Assembly: GCF_030848805.1 (NCBI RefSeq) | Contig: NC_092358.1 | Location: 19,749,297 to 19,813,296, forward strand | Reading direction: 5' to 3' | Source: Temnothorax longispinosus | Lineage: Eukaryota; Arthropoda; Insecta; Hymenoptera; Formicidae | Length of the DNA: 64,000 bases | Shown: piece after piece, positions 1 through 13,313 of the stretch | How positions within the stretch are numbered: the stretch's first letter is position 1 | How the letters are laid out: every line of letters begins with the position of its first letter | The notes under the pieces: generated by a model | Database searches by the model: none | Seen by the model: the letters and a program-made list of their open reading frames with translations, nothing else | Told to the model about the DNA's origin: nothing | Made by a program: the position numbers and the translations under genes

Positions 1-531
1 GATGGGAAAGGGGAGAATTCATCCCGTCTGGAATATACTTCGCAACGGGAAACAACAGCAGGTATCGCGGCGATAAATTGGCAAGAGAGCGTCTTGCTTT
101 TCACCGGAGATGACGACGTGCAGTGCGGTACAATGAGAAAGCATAATATTCAGTGGCTGTGCGCGAATTGTCTTCCACCCCAGAAGTCACCCCCGGACCC
201 ATGATTGACTGTTTGCAGACTGGGTGTCTCTTAAACAACGGAAACGGACCGGTCTGCTGAGTCTGCTCGCGACAATGAGACGCGACTTTCGAAGAAATAT
301 GAGGGAACATTTTGCATAATATGAAATGAGAACCCCATGAATGATAGAATATCACGTTGGAGTATTAGAAAATTGTGATGTGTGTCTCTGATGGTTAAAG
401 TAAATCTTAATTTTCAATTTACTTTAAACGTCGGCAAAAAATAATTGTAAGAAACTGAAAAAGAGAGTGATAAATGAATTAATTTCATATTCCAAAGAGG
501 TAAAAATTATAAGTTTTTTTTTTATACACTT
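1..531. other. gene-free start of window
   Basis: No coding frame here looks real. The first 350 bases are of mixed composition, with one open minus-strand frame of 84 codons that resembles no family I know. From about 360 onward the sequence is AT-rich with frequent stops in every frame. I see no RNA gene, repeat or promoter motif I can support. Confidence 0.6.
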
Positions 532-775
532 GAAGTTAATTATCGTAATTTAATATAATTTTAAGCGTTCTTACTAGCCATTTTTTGACACTAATATCTC
601 TGATACGATGCAACATAGATTTTAATTTGTTATTTGAAAATTATCAAGTTAATTTGAAATTAATTATCGTAATTTAGTAATTAAATAATAAGCGCCCTTA
701 CTATTTATTTGTTTAATTAATATCTCTGATATAACGCAACATAGATTTCAATTGTTACTTGTAAATTATCCGTAT
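532..775. repeat. diverged tandem duplication, period about 124 bp
   Basis: Two adjacent copies of one AT-rich unit are visible. The string TTAATTATCGTAATTTA starts at 536 and recurs at 660. In the same order both copies then carry AAGCG.TCTTACTA-type sequence, TAATATCTCTGATA, CGCAACATAGATTT or its close variant, and a TTATTTGAAAATTATC-like end. The copies differ by several substitutions and small indels, so the duplication is not recent. No function is evident; it is probably a local slippage or unequal-exchange product. Confidence 0.7.
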
Positions 776-3700
776 TATGTTTTTTTTCTACAATATCGTA
801 TACAATTGCGATAATGCTGATACGTGTACAATCGTTATCCGCCAATGTAAAAGCTTCCACGAAACGTGATCTAGCAACTGTTCTCGATATTAAAAGACGC
901 CATTTACTGGCGAGCCCTTAATATTGCGCCCGAGGGTAAAAATTTGCATCGAAAGCGAAAGCGGGACGCAACCAAGGGGTATAAGAGCTGTGATGAAAAC
1001 GGAAAAAACAAAGCGCGATCCAGAACTTATCGACGGGTATAAATACGCATTGTTCCTCCTTTACTTATTTCATTCACCGTGACCATTTATTGATTTTCTA
1101 TGTTTTGCACATATACATAGATTTTTCGATATCTTGTTGTTTTATCCAGAAACTTAAACAATATATCACATTATGCGAAATGCAACGCAATTCTCTACCA
1201 TCAATAACGGATTCGACATGAAATATTTTCGATTCGAAAGAAAAGTATGTGGTATATACACACACGAAAGGTAAATGATATGAAATAAGACATAAAACAT
1301 AACACAAAGTGCAAACGATTTAAAATGAAACATGTAACATAAAACAAAGTGCAATCGACGATTAACCTGCTCACGCGAATCTCTCTTCTCATCCGCCGTA
1401 AAACACATATATGTATACGTACGAAATATTTATCGTGCGGATTAGGGATTGCTCGAAGGTTTTTCGGTTTTATCTCCCGCCGAGTTCTTACGGCATTGTG
1501 CCGCCTGCGAACTCATCAGCGTGATAGACGAGTAAGTGTAGAAAATCGTGCCGCGCCACTTCGAAATAGGTTCCTGATGTCTCTCTTACTACTGTACGGG
1601 CGCGCACATACACCAACCCCCGGCCCTTCCGCCTTTCTTCCCACGCTTTCCTCCCGTTAATGCTGCCTTCGCGATAGTTCGTTCGCTCGAAATCGCTATC
1701 ATCTACGGAAAGGCGTTTATTTCGCGCCGCTCCAACGCTTATCTCGCGCGAAACAAGCTGCCATTCTTTTCCACCTCGTCGACTTCCGCCGTTAATCATC
1801 TCTTTTTTTTTACGAGCGATCCGGATCGTTCGCGAGCGAATTTAATTGGATACCACAGATTTTTCCACCTAATTAATTCTACGGATTAAAGCGCTCTATT
1901 ATCTAAATAGGGAAACATCTATATAACCTTTAAGAATGGTGGAGTGCAAGTGGTAGAAATTATTTACGCTTATGCTCTTATTTATTTTTGGAAAACGAAA
2001 AAAATTAACGATTAATTTACTCACCTCTCGCGAGGTATTTAAGCTTTTCTTGTACAAGCTCGCGCTCATATTTATACTAACTCGCATTTATAAGCTCCGG
2101 CATTATGCTACGGCGTCAGCTAATTATCTCAAAATTATTATCAGCGTGACGTTATGCAGTGGGATGTATAAGGAAATGCTACAGCAGATAATCTCGCCGT
2201 CTAAACGCGGCGAGAAAAATCCACGCGGACATGTTTCTGATTTAACGATTATGCGCAGTTTACGGTGCACGAGAGTTCGCGAGCGCGCTTTAGTGTAATC
2301 TCGCCTGAAAGTATCGCGTCAATAATCGCCTGATTAGAATTTTATGATTACGAGTGCCCATTCGCGAGACGGGAGCTGGATCGCAAATGCGGCACACGAA
2401 ATATACGCCATGCGTATGCATGAGTCGGCTGTAAATAATCGCTTGCGCCCCAACATTGACTGTAATTTATGGTTAATTTGACTGCGCCTCGTGCTTTGAT
2501 GGCTAATAACTGGGACTAATGGCGAGCCTCTTAATGCCGCAGCGTCGAAAGCCGGGGAATTTCGGAACAACAATGATCGCTCGTGTGTTCACATCAATAA
2601 AAAATTTGTTCGCCCATTACCAATTTTGAACGGCAACGGATAAACGAATTAGTCTTTAGCGCTTAATGTGTGATCTATATGTAATGAAATTCCGTAACAT
2701 ATTTATATCTTCTTTGTATTAACAGCGATAACCGTTTTGTTTTTAATATAATTCTTAATTATTATTTATTTTTAGAAAAATATAAATTATATAATAAATA
2801 TATAATAAAGTAACTAAAATATATTTTAATTTCTATTTTTCCGTTTTTTAATAAGTATCAATAGTATTCACATCTGAGTATATTACATATTATAATCATG
2901 ATCTTTTTAAATTATGGAATTTGAATCAGTTTGAGATTCAATAAATATTGTTAAAAGTTTGCGAAAATAAAAATATCGCATGCAGGTTGATCATAAGGGT
3001 ATAATCATGAATATCAATAATCGAGTATGTATATTTGAATGAATGTCAATGAATAAATATCAGTACCAAATGATCAATAATTTATTCGAAGTCTTTTTGT
3101 TCGATACTTAAATTATGCGCATTGATACGCAGTAACGCGTTGTTCTCCACAAAAATTACGGTTAACAGAAACAATCGAAAAAAATAAGGTACATTAATAG
3201 GAGGGCGATGGGCCAACTATTTAATAATTATTCCACTCGGTATTAACAAATCGCCAGTAATGCGACCATACTGCTTGCGCAACAGCATTAATAACACTCA
3301 ACGTCGATGGAATCTATAATCAAATTACAACAATGCCGTCCCACCACACCGCATCGGTCCTCGCTACCATAATTCCGAAGCATTTCGAGCGGACAGAAAC
3401 CGCGAGTTTTGTGTCCAAGCTACTCGCCCGCGAAAATTATTTTGGTAAACACATCGAATATCTACAGTCACATTGGCACCTCTAACGACGTCGTATTACG
3501 AATTCATGCTGATGCGTCATGAGTATAAAGTCTTTTAAATGTCGAAATTCCGTTTAGTAAAAACGACGATTTCTAAATGTCATCAACGTTTTAATGTAAT
3601 TGTAAATAAAGTGACAAACTCTGAACTAATATATTTTCTTATTTTCTTAAAGTAGATCTCATTTTTTAAATTATACGCAGTCCATCAATCTCAGTTTATG

Positions 3701-4547
3701 TTTAAAGTTATTTTTTTAATGAATATTAAATAAATTTTCACTCACCCGCTGACATGACAAAGGCCTATCATCCATCCGCATCCTGATACTGCAAAAAATG
3801 AAGAAAAAGATTTAAAATTTCACGAAATTTAAATAAAACTTATAAATTATTAAAGTAATATTTTTATGTGAATTTTGTCATCATTTAATTTTGTGCAATA
3901 TACTTTGAAATATATAATTTAAATATTTATTTTTAAAATAAAAAGTATAATTTATATCTACGTATATGCATTGTATATTACATTTCTCTCCTGTTTGCTA
4001 TGAACTACAGAACAGGATTAATTATTTCATTGACTGGACATTGAAATGGTGCCAAAGACGAAAATAATCGCTACACGGTAGAAAATATTAAAGATAATTA
4101 AGAATGACAGTAGCGGCTTAGCAAAAAGTAGGAGATCATTGCAATATATATAATACGATTATCTACGTTTCCTAGCATATTATTTAATACGGTAAATGCA
4201 TCGATAATACTTTGGCGTTGTAATGCTGAGCGTGTGATGCGTGGCCGCGCTATAATAAGCGCCGTCAGCGGGCGCGGTTCGTTAATGAGAATATTATAAT
4301 TGCAAAAGTTCCATTTGCTGAATCAACGCTGAGATAAATTATTGATGACCGGGAAACACTACAACCGTATTCTATAGCGCGTGCTTGACAATGCTTGACA
4401 ATGCGAGGTTAGCATTAATTGGCAGTGACTGTGTTTGCGAATCAAAAGAAAAGTATTCTTCGCGCGATCATAGAATTCAGTATTGATATATGCGAATGTT
4501 ATTTTTCCTCTCACAGATGAAGAAACGTATAATTTATAAATTATATA
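776..4547. other. AT-rich noncoding stretch
   Basis: Mostly AT-rich DNA with stops in all frames. GC-richer islets at about 1470-1790 and 2270-2580 hold open frames of up to 108 codons on both strands, with low-complexity arginine- and serine-rich translations typical of GC-rich noncoding DNA. A short direct repeat with copies at 1290-1319 and 1337-1358 (ACATAAAACA followed by AAAGTGCAA) lies inside it. A 10 bp unit TGCTTGACAA is doubled at 4382-4401. No gene is supported. Confidence 0.55.
1290..1358. repeat. short imperfect direct repeat
   Basis: Copies at 1290-1319 and 1337-1358 share ACATAAAACA and AAAGTGCAA followed by a CGA-containing end; the first copy has an extra internal CATAAC. 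They are separated by a short A-rich spacer. This is probably a local duplication with no clear function. Confidence 0.55.
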
Positions 4548-4565
4548 GCGAGCCTATAGGCTCGC
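4548..4565. repeat. 18 bp perfect palindrome
   Basis: GCGAGCCTATAGGCTCGC reads the same on both strands: two 7 bp arms around TATA. It sits in AT-rich DNA and is followed by a short T-rich run. It could extrude a small cruciform or bind a dimeric protein. A bacterial-type terminator reading is not appropriate in this eukaryotic context. Confidence 0.6.
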
Positions 4566-6107
4566 CTTGTTTTTATGTGTTTTAATTCTGATTATAGCTA
4601 AATAGAAATATTAATAATTAATATGCCCAAATTTTAAATAATTAACAATTGGCAATTGTTCAACTAACAAACTTATGATTTCAAATAAATAAAGGACCGT
4701 ACATACAACTGTAGATGTAGGTATACTAATGTAACAAAATTGTGGCGCAGATATTTCGGCACAGGATATAAAATGCAAAATTGCAAAATCGACGTGTCGA
4801 AGCATATTCGGCTACGCGAGAGAGATGCATCTTAATGCAAGCCTCTTAATGCAAGCGAAATTAAATCCGTAATGCGGAACGATACAAGTTGTAGATCCGG
4901 CAGAAATTGCCGTGCATCTTACCGAATCCCGCAGGACGAGTCTGAGGAGGGAAGCGTGCATGCATATAAAGCGCGGCGAGGATACACGAGGGTTGGTGGC
5001 GAGCCTTGCTTGCCAGAAATTGTGTTTATACCGGCGCATAAAGAACGTTACGAAACGCGCGCCGCGGCGCGGCGGGTGGAGGTGGTCGCGTCGCGAAAAT
5101 TTAAAGTAACAAAAAGGTACGGCGGAATAACGAGAAATAGAAATGCCGAGACGAACGGGCGCGCCACGTATTTATTCCGCCACAGGGCGTCTCGCATCTC
5201 GTGCCTTTCCTTCAGTTTTTTCTTTAAATTCTTTCAATTTCTTCAAAACGTTTCTCTTCTTCCAAAATAAAATTATCTAAGCATCAGTAGCTTTGAATTA
5301 TAAGCTTTAGGATGAATTGAGATTAAATCAAATAAGAGAGAATGAAAACTCATTGATTTACTTTATTTGATTCAATTTAAAATTATTTTTGTAAGAATTA
5401 TTTTAATACTTTAATATTCGAGAATTAATAATAAATATAAAATTTAACTCTACAAATTGTGATATCAAAACAACTATGATTTCAATTCGCGACTGATAGC
5501 GAGCACGCCAAATCGAATTTGTTCATTTATTCCGTAATTAGATCAAAACAGATTTTGCTAAGGAAATATACAAAACTCAAAATGCTTAAAAAAAAGCCAT
5601 TAGAATTAAAATTAGAGAACATGCAGTTCTACACCAAATTAAAACATATTCTACTCAAATATATTATATATATCTCGTCTACAACCAGAATGGATTATTG
5701 AATTGCAGAAATAGATGTGATTTACGATTGTGTCGGAAGACGATAAAACTGAATAAGAAAGTGAGATTTGGAATGCTTAATGTGCAATATGTCAATACAT
5801 TTCAATCTATTTTAAAAACTGTGTAAAACTGTCTTTCGCGATTTTAAAATATTACTGCGTATAATTCGCAATCGTGCTAGAATAAAATGAAAATGTGGAA
5901 GAGAGTTGGTAATACCGCAAACGACTAGAAATAATATCAAAGTGCTTTTTGGCTGTTTTGAATATTGCATATGTTTCTTACATTAGTATACGATATATAT
6001 TAAAGTTTCTTTAAAAAGATTGGCAAGGCTCTTTTTCGAAATCTTTAAAGCCAAATCATATACATTCTCTTATACATTATATAACGTGTACATCTATATA
6101 TATATCA

Positions 6108-6108
<1 letters not shown>
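4566..6108. other. noncoding stretch with a GC-richer patch
   Basis: A GC-richer patch at about 4790-5200 holds overlapping open frames on both strands, the longest 132 codons at 4872-5270 on plus. Its translation is arginine-rich and resembles no family. A 12-base string CTTAATGCAAGC is repeated at 4831-4842 and 4845-4856. The rest is AT-rich with many stops. No gene is supported. Confidence 0.5.

Positions 6109-6143
<35 letters not shown>
6109..6143. repeat. (TA)n microsatellite
   Basis: An uninterrupted run of TA dinucleotides, preceded at 6094-6104 by a shorter TA run and followed by TGAGTATAT. It is likely length-polymorphic and easily melted. Nothing suggests a gene-regulatory role. 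Confidence 0.9.
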
Positions 6144-6146
<3 letters not shown>

Positions 6147-6469
6147 TATATTAACTTCCATAAAAATAAGATAGAATTAGATTAAAGCAAATAAAGAATA
6201 TTTAGATATATATATATTGTATATAATTGATGACTATCAATCTTTAATCCGTCCTAATACATTCCTCCATTTATGCTAATAATTCAAAATAAATATTTAC
6301 TAAGTTATCTTTCAACTTTAGTTTAAAAAGTAATCTCTTAATGAACAAATAAGAAAAGATTAAATCAAAGAAATCCCTTTATCTTATTTTTTTTTATTAT
6401 TGTGTTTAAAGATGATAGGAATGCTGCATGATATAGAATGAAATGTGCTGTTTTTTTAATGTGCTAGGA

Positions 6470-6927
6470 TTAAGGACGTTCTCTCGTCTTTATACTAGAG
6501 AAAATCGATTTTCTTAGGATTTTCTTGAAACTGTGAATATATGTTAATTTAGGTATGCTTTATGCGTGGTATAAATTTCAGTACCTCTTCCGGTATAAAA
6601 AATCAAGATACTGAGCCTCAAAGTTTCAACTTTTGCTAATGAAAAGGTTTTCCAGGCCAAACGGTAAGAGATACGAGGTTGGCCAAGAGGACTAAAGTTG
6701 CTCCTCTCATCGAGTTCTATAAGGAAAAAATGCCAAAACTAAAAAAAATTAAATTTTAAATTTTTTTTTGAAACTTTGAGGCTCAGTATCTTTATTTTTT
6801 ATCCCGGAAGAGGTACTGAAATTTATATCACGCATAAAGCACGCCTAAATTAACGTATATTCACAGTTTCAAGAAAATCCTAAGAAAATCGATTTTCTCT
6901 AGTATAAGGACGAGAGAACGTCCTTAA
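6470..6927. mobile_element. palindromic foldback MITE with TTAA ends
   Basis: A non-autonomous element made of two long inverted arms, 6470-6629 and 6768-6927, of 160 bp each. By eye they differ at about 7 positions (about 96% identity). Both outer ends read TTAAGGACGTTCTCTCGTC on their own strand, so the element is bounded by TTAA, the target used by piggyBac-family transposases. A TA-flanked (Tc1/mariner-type) boundary cannot be excluded. The 138 bp centre (6630-6767) is unique and includes an A/T-rich run near the right arm. No transposase frame is present, so it would have been moved in trans. The high arm identity suggests either fairly recent insertion or arm homogenisation. Transcribed through, it would give a long hairpin. 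Confidence 0.85.
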
Positions 6928-8180
6928 ATGGATAAGGAAACGCGTATATCGAATTGGGAAAAGTATCGCTAATTTATTGAATGAACGTTCCGCGCGCGCG
7001 CTCGTGTGGTGTAGGCCGCGCTAATGGCGCGAGACTTCTTAATGAGAAAGCGCGTCTTAATAAAACAGCAGTACGGCCCGCCACATACACCAGAAATATC
7101 GGTGCGCCCGATAGAAGCCTCGGATTTACGCGAGCGCTAATGGCGCGGTAATCCGACGTTGGGGGGAGGGGGGTTCCTGGGGCGAGATGCGGCGAGAACT
7201 TGGCTACTATGCGCGAGTGCGGTTACGTTAAGAGACCTCTTTTATTTATGCGATTTCGGCCGTGCCACCAAAAACGGCCCCGCTATATCCGTAGCGTTTC
7301 CGAAAGCGAGAGTGTAACAGATTGGTCGTACGTACCAAATGGCACTGAAACATTCCCGTGTCTCGCCATCAATTTCTTAAATCCAAATTGGAAATTTATA
7401 AGCAATCCAAGCACTCCTGATGGCTACACACAGCTGCGGAATTATTTATGCATTAAATGTACGTACATTTTCGCACATGATCCAATTACCTCGAGACTGA
7501 TAACAAATGTAAATCGGACCGTGTTGTTCCTACCGCGTTTCTGCCCACACATATTGCATGTCCTATATCTTATCGCATCCTAACCAGCCGCGCATTAGTT
7601 ACTACAGACCCGGCAATTTTCGTCAGAAACACGGCGGTGCGCGCGTGAAATAAACTACGAAAACATAACTGCGAAAATATTGCTCGATATGTCACGGGTG
7701 ATATACGGGGAAGCCGGCGCGTGACGCGCGTTCTTACGTGCCACACGGTCAGAGCACGTGAGCGCCCGCGCCGGCCGGCGTGATTAAGCTTCCACGGGCA
7801 CGCATCCCACAGTGGAATAAAATATTCAGCGATTCACACACGGTGGCGGAGGACGACGGGAACGGGAGTTGAAGCAGCGGCGAGTTGTTTTGGGGCGCGC
7901 ACAACAATTTCATTATGACCGCGCTTTTAAACTTTTAATATCGCCGCGGCGCGGTCGTCTTTATTGCGCGGCGCGTTCGCTCCTTCCAGGAGCACGACCC
8001 GCCGGCTTCGCGCACTCGTCCTTCTTCCCCGCTTGCTCTCTCGTGCTCGATCTAAGACTCGAGAACGGAATTAATGCGCGACTTTTATGAACGCTCCGAG
8101 TAATCAGCGTATTTCAAGTCGCGCGCGTGTTTATTCGCCATCGCCGCCGCCGCGGCCGCGCCGCTGCTCCTCCTCGAAAA
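6928..8180. other. CpG-rich block
   Basis: A patchy GC-rich region with many CpG dinucleotides: CG runs near 6990, a poly-G stretch near 7160, dense CpG at 7690-8170, and a CCG-rich run at 8141-8170. Frames at 7200-7583 (127 codons) and 7869-8090 are open, but their translations are unlike known proteins and open frames are expected in GC-rich DNA. The block could be a regulatory region or an unrecognised promoter; the sequence alone does not show a start site. AATGGCACT at 7338-7346 resembles a miRNA seed but has no hairpin around it. Confidence 0.4.
8141..8170. repeat. CCG/GCC-rich simple repeat
   Basis: An interrupted run of GCC and CGC triplets ending in GCTGCTCC. It lies within the CpG-rich block and is probably slippage-derived. 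Confidence 0.6.
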
Positions 8181-10186
8181 GTGTCCTATTTTCCAGTATA
8201 TTTTTGTTTCGCCGAATTTATTACGAAATCGCATTCATTGTTTATACCAGTAAACATTTATGAAATAGAAGATGGAAGAAATTTTCGTAAAAATAGAATT
8301 AAGATAAAAATTCACGATAGGTTCTTTTATCTTTAATTCTGTTATTTCATTATACAGAGAGGATTATTTTACTGTAATACTGCTTTTGAAATTTTTAGAT
8401 AACGTACTTTCTTAGCACTGTTTTCAGAAAACACGCGAATTAAATCTTTTCACTTTAAACTTCAAACTATGTAGATTTATGTCGGTATAGTTTCGAGATC
8501 GACGTTTACCACGGCCGTGTTTTACGATGGAATTCCTGTCTCGCGCATCGTTCCAGCGCATTTTTGAGAACGTCACGCAAAAGACGATGTTATAAAATCG
8601 CATATTCGCCTTTTTGAAGTAAATTAGCGTAGTAAACGTGCAGTTTTATAACGGCGCACAAGATTCCGCGGAAGCGATGTGAATTTAATTCAAAGTTTAC
8701 GAGTTGGCGCTCGTTCTTAATATTAATAAGATTTATTCAAGTGTCCTTTATATATATTCACAAAGAATCCTTTGAATGTTAAAATCGTAGAATCAACATC
8801 GTAAAATTAAATATTACTAGTTGCATTAGCGCTATATTTACTCCATATCCGCGATTTTACTGATACATTTACTATTCAACAAAGAGAATTGTCCCATCTT
8901 TTCAATTATTTACTTCTCATTTTCGATGCGTTTTTGTCGGTTCATAAGCGCCGTTATTGACGGCGTCGATCGTAGTTAAAATGTCTCATCGCGGCTGTAT
9001 TTTATTCAATTCATGACGCGTATAATAGGATCGCGAAATATTTACTACAAATGGGAAACTTCCCAGATATATTATAGAGTACGTTCCGGGAATAACGTGT
9101 CGTAAACGTTTAATTAAGAGCAGTCATAGTTCCTACAATGTAGTAAATACGGAGTGATAACCTCCACGGCACAGATTATTAAATGCGAAACGTTACGATC
9201 GCCCTTTAACAGTTTACTCTGTCAGAGCGGCTCGCGAAGCTTATTGTTCCCGCATCAACGGTATGCACTCTAATTACCCTCGTATCAACCAGCTCATAAG
9301 TCGTTATGAAATGCAATTACTCGGTGCCGGATTGCATCCACCATTTGTAATGCCGTCGTGCTGAATACACAATAACGCACAGGTTAATATGAATTCTGGA
9401 AGAGAGAAATAATTGCTCTCTGCTGGTAAAATCGTTGTAATTGTCGGATTAAGGGGCCACCACGGCATCGACGGCGATTGATGATACGATGCGTAAGAAG
9501 CAACGAAATTACGGGGTTTGTTCCAAAATGGAAAATCCAAAATGGATGCTGGTAAGATAGAGCTATCTTTTGTTAAAGTACACGGCTCTATAACTCTGGT
9601 AAGGTTAATTTTTTCCTGCAATTTTATGTAGCATAAGTAAGAAACATAGTATATTTTTAAGACGTATTGTAAACCTCTTTAATGCCATTTTTTCGCGATT
9701 TAAAAACTGTAATGTGTAGCTTTGCCGTCAGGAATAGAACATGCGACGCTTCGGTTCCTTTGGTTCTTCACGTTTCAGTATCACTATTGTGAGGCTAAAT
9801 AAGTTAACAACGTTTATGAGCGTTAACGTAGCCGACTTGGCCGATACTTTGTTGTTTCTTTGATCACTTTATCACAGAGTCAGCTCTCGTCTATTGTCTG
9901 CCGCCGCGCAAGATATTCTCATCTCGCCGGCGCTCTATTACTTGGCCATCAAAGTATTTCCTCATACGCGTTACAAAGAAAATTCTGCACGCATACAGCT
10001 TCGATGAAATTTTAGTTTAGTCTCGGGCTCCACACAATGTGAAATTACAAGGGATGTGAAAATTACGCAAAATAGGTATCTTAATTATATAGTCAACTTC
10101 ACGTGATTTACACTTTGATAAACAGAGATTAAATAACTCACAGCCTATTAAGCAGAATTGCATATATTAAGCAGATATATATAAGT

Positions 10187-10205
10187 TGCACACATGTTGT
10201 GTGCA
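10187..10205. repeat. short hairpin
   Basis: TGCACAC (10187-10193) and GTGTGCA (10199-10205) are perfect inverted copies around a 5-base loop. It is a small structure in AT-rich DNA with no assigned role. Confidence 0.45.
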
Positions 10206-13200
10206 TCATAATTATTAATATTATTATATAAGTTATTCTATCAATAAAATGATAAGGTAATGTAACCAAGAATATCTATCTTTTTGCAAGATAATGCTTT
10301 CATTTATAATTAAAATATTATGTAAAAAATATAGGTGAATATATTAATATAATATAAAATATAATCGAATATATTTATATAACGTTAACTGGACTCTCTT
10401 GATATCTCTATCTGCTAAAACTAATTAATAAATTTATTATAATTTGCAATGTATATTCTGAAAAAGGCAAAATAAATATAAATCAATGATCTTTATTTGG
10501 AATATTTTCTCAAATATCTATTCCAAAACATTGAAAATGTCAAAACGACAAATACATTCAGGAAAGAGAAAGAGAGAATGCGTTCAGTCTTCTATATTAA
10601 TTTTTAATGTCAACCTATAAAGAGTGCAAAATAAAATTTTCTGTATAAGATGTGTCTTTTTGACGTATTAAAAAGAACTAAGGAAGAATATATACGTCGC
10701 TTGCTAGAGGAAAATTCTTTTATGCGACGCTTATTCCGTGTCTATATATAGTGTGAAACTTTCGCTTCATATGGACAGGACTTAATTAATTCCGCGATCG
10801 TTATTAGAAGACTAGTTGTATTGTGCGCGAAAATGACTCGCCGCGAAATGTCCGGCCGGAACATGTCACTTTCATCCCATCTTGTTGCCGGCGTGAAGGT
10901 CGGACCCTGTAATTAAAGCGGGCAAACAGAATTACCTCGAAATTTGGGAACGAGCAACGTGGCCCGAGGATAGGCCGCCTAATTGACCTATTTTGGCGGT
11001 AATAGATCATCTCAGCTACCTGCATGTGCCCGAGGTATTACAAACCTATTATATTACGCGACGCCGCGAGACAAAAAGAAGAGTTACCATGAAACTGTCG
11101 ACAATCTCGTCATCGGTATATAGGCAGATCTTTGAATTCTGCAAGAGTTATGCAAAATGGTGAGATTAATTCCGCTTTAATTGTCGATTAAAACGCCGAA
11201 ATATACGTCATCTTTCACGGAAATTTTCTATTTCACGATCCTTACAATATGATTTGCTTCTGTTCTAGGATTCTACAGTCTCGCTTTTGGGAAGAGATTT
11301 TACTGAAAGAGCGCATTTTTAGAGAAAAGAAACTGATTTTATATATCTCTTGCACTGTAAAATTTGAGCGAAAATTTGCGAGAACGCAGAAAACGTAGCG
11401 TATATAATAAAATGTAAGAATTTAATTGGAAATAAAGAAGTAAATTAAACAACTAATATGAGCGATGCGTTTCACAATCATTTTTTACCATTAATAAGTC
11501 AATAAAAAAATAATCACTTCATCCAACGTTTGTTAACAAAATTCGATAGAATTTGCACGTCCATGAAAATTCCGGATATTTCTACACAGATGTTTTGAAA
11601 CGTCGCGTCCGCGTCGCATCAAAGCACGTAGTCGGATTGCATGTGAAATCCAGTTGGCGGCGCGGTCGGATGGTGCAGTTTTAATAAATTTCGACAATTT
11701 CCGCGCCATGGAATCCTAACGCCGCAATGCAGTCGCGGTGATCTACGGGTAAGCGGAGGTGTCACTTTATTCCCCGTTTATTAAACGTCATTAGAGCCGG
11801 TTCTCCGCGTGATGCACCGCGAACCGTTTTTGCCGCAAACACGTCTCCCGACCGCAAAATGTTTCTGGTCGGTCGCGATTTATTTAAGGGCCGTTAAGCC
11901 ACGTCGCCAGAATGCGCACTTCGGTACACTTTAATACTTGCCGCACTTATATAACCCCCTGGCGAAGCTGGGATTATATCGCGATAATATGCACGTAACT
12001 CATTTCGCTTTAATATTTCCCGGGTAATAATAGTTCAAATCGCGAGTCAAGTTTTAAATGTCGTCATAAAATTTATAAGAAAGCGATATATTCTACTATT
12101 AATTTATTACGCGAAAAACACAATGTCAACAAATTATGTAAAATAACATATAACTAAATACTTTTTACTAACAGTTTTATATTTTTATTAGAAAAAGTAT
12201 TTTTATGTACATCAGTCTTTTTAATGATATTTTTATATATTTTTCATATACACGTCTAATCCATAAGGATTATCTCTGCGGGATAAATTGATCAACAAAG
12301 TTGACCTTTCCAAGCGGAAGGTAACATCGAAGATATATTTTAACATTTTCTCGAAAGTATCGAACTTTTATTGACGTTGTTGCGAGCCTTAGGAATATTA
12401 ATATGTTTGAAACGCAACTGCAGTTATCATTGATCGTATGCGATTCATGAAATAATCGAAAACTTGAAATAAATATATGAGTACATAACAAGAAGATTGA
12501 AATAAACAGCATTTTTGCATATAATATGCATTAATCCGTTTTCTGGCACTTATCCGTTTCATTCAATATATTTTTAATTTTCGAGATATTATTTATTTTT
12601 GCAATATACAGGTGGATTTATATGTATTAAATATAAAAGCTTTTAACCGCAGATCTAACCCGCGGAACAAACAGTTAAATATTTATATACTCGCTCTAAG
12701 TTGGAATAATATTTATTTAAAGTATTTTAAAAAATACATTTACAAACACAGAATTGAGACCAAAGTAGTAAGACCTGCGTTTCGTTATGCCACGTTTCAA
12801 TGCATAAATAATAATAAACGATATATATTGGACATTACGTTGCGATTTAATTGGGAAAATCTGAGATGTAAAATTTGAGATTATATGCATGTTTGAATAC
12901 GTCGAACATTATTATTTTCTCATTTATATCCAACATTAATATAATCGGAAAAAATTTTTTAATATCAACGTGCGTTAACTAAAAACTTAAAAAATCGTAA
13001 TTTTCATAATTTTCACGTCTGTAATGATATTTTATGTTATTGCCCGTTGGAAACTGTGGCGAGATATTTTTTAACATCCTGACTGCGATCGCGGTGAGGA
13101 TGACGACGAGACGGAGCGGAGACTGGTCGACGATACGAATCGGGGAAACCTGATACCATGAGATCTTAACTGCGGAGGCAGCTACTTCCACGGAACAGGA

Positions 13201-13212
13201 ATCCCGCGGCCG

Positions 13213-13313
13213 GCACGCACACGCGTGCACGCACGCGGCACGGGCCCAGATTCGCGATTTGCGGCACGATTATTTGCTGTCGCATACACACACATGCACG
13301 CGCGCGCGTGCAT
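13213..13313. repeat. alternating purine-pyrimidine tracts (CA/CG)
   Basis: Two tracts, 13213-13238 and 13281-13313, consist almost entirely of alternating CA, CG and TG steps, including CGCGCGCG. Such tracts are prone to slippage and to left-handed DNA. They flank a short GC-rich segment. No gene is tied to them. Confidence 0.6.

Noticed and set aside
4548..4565. Palindrome plus T-run as a transcription terminator
   Set aside because: The context is eukaryotic; intrinsic bacterial-style termination is not expected and no gene ends there.
7338..7346. AATGGCACT as a miR-263-type seed
   Set aside because: The match stops after the seed and no complementary arm lies within 100 bases on either side.
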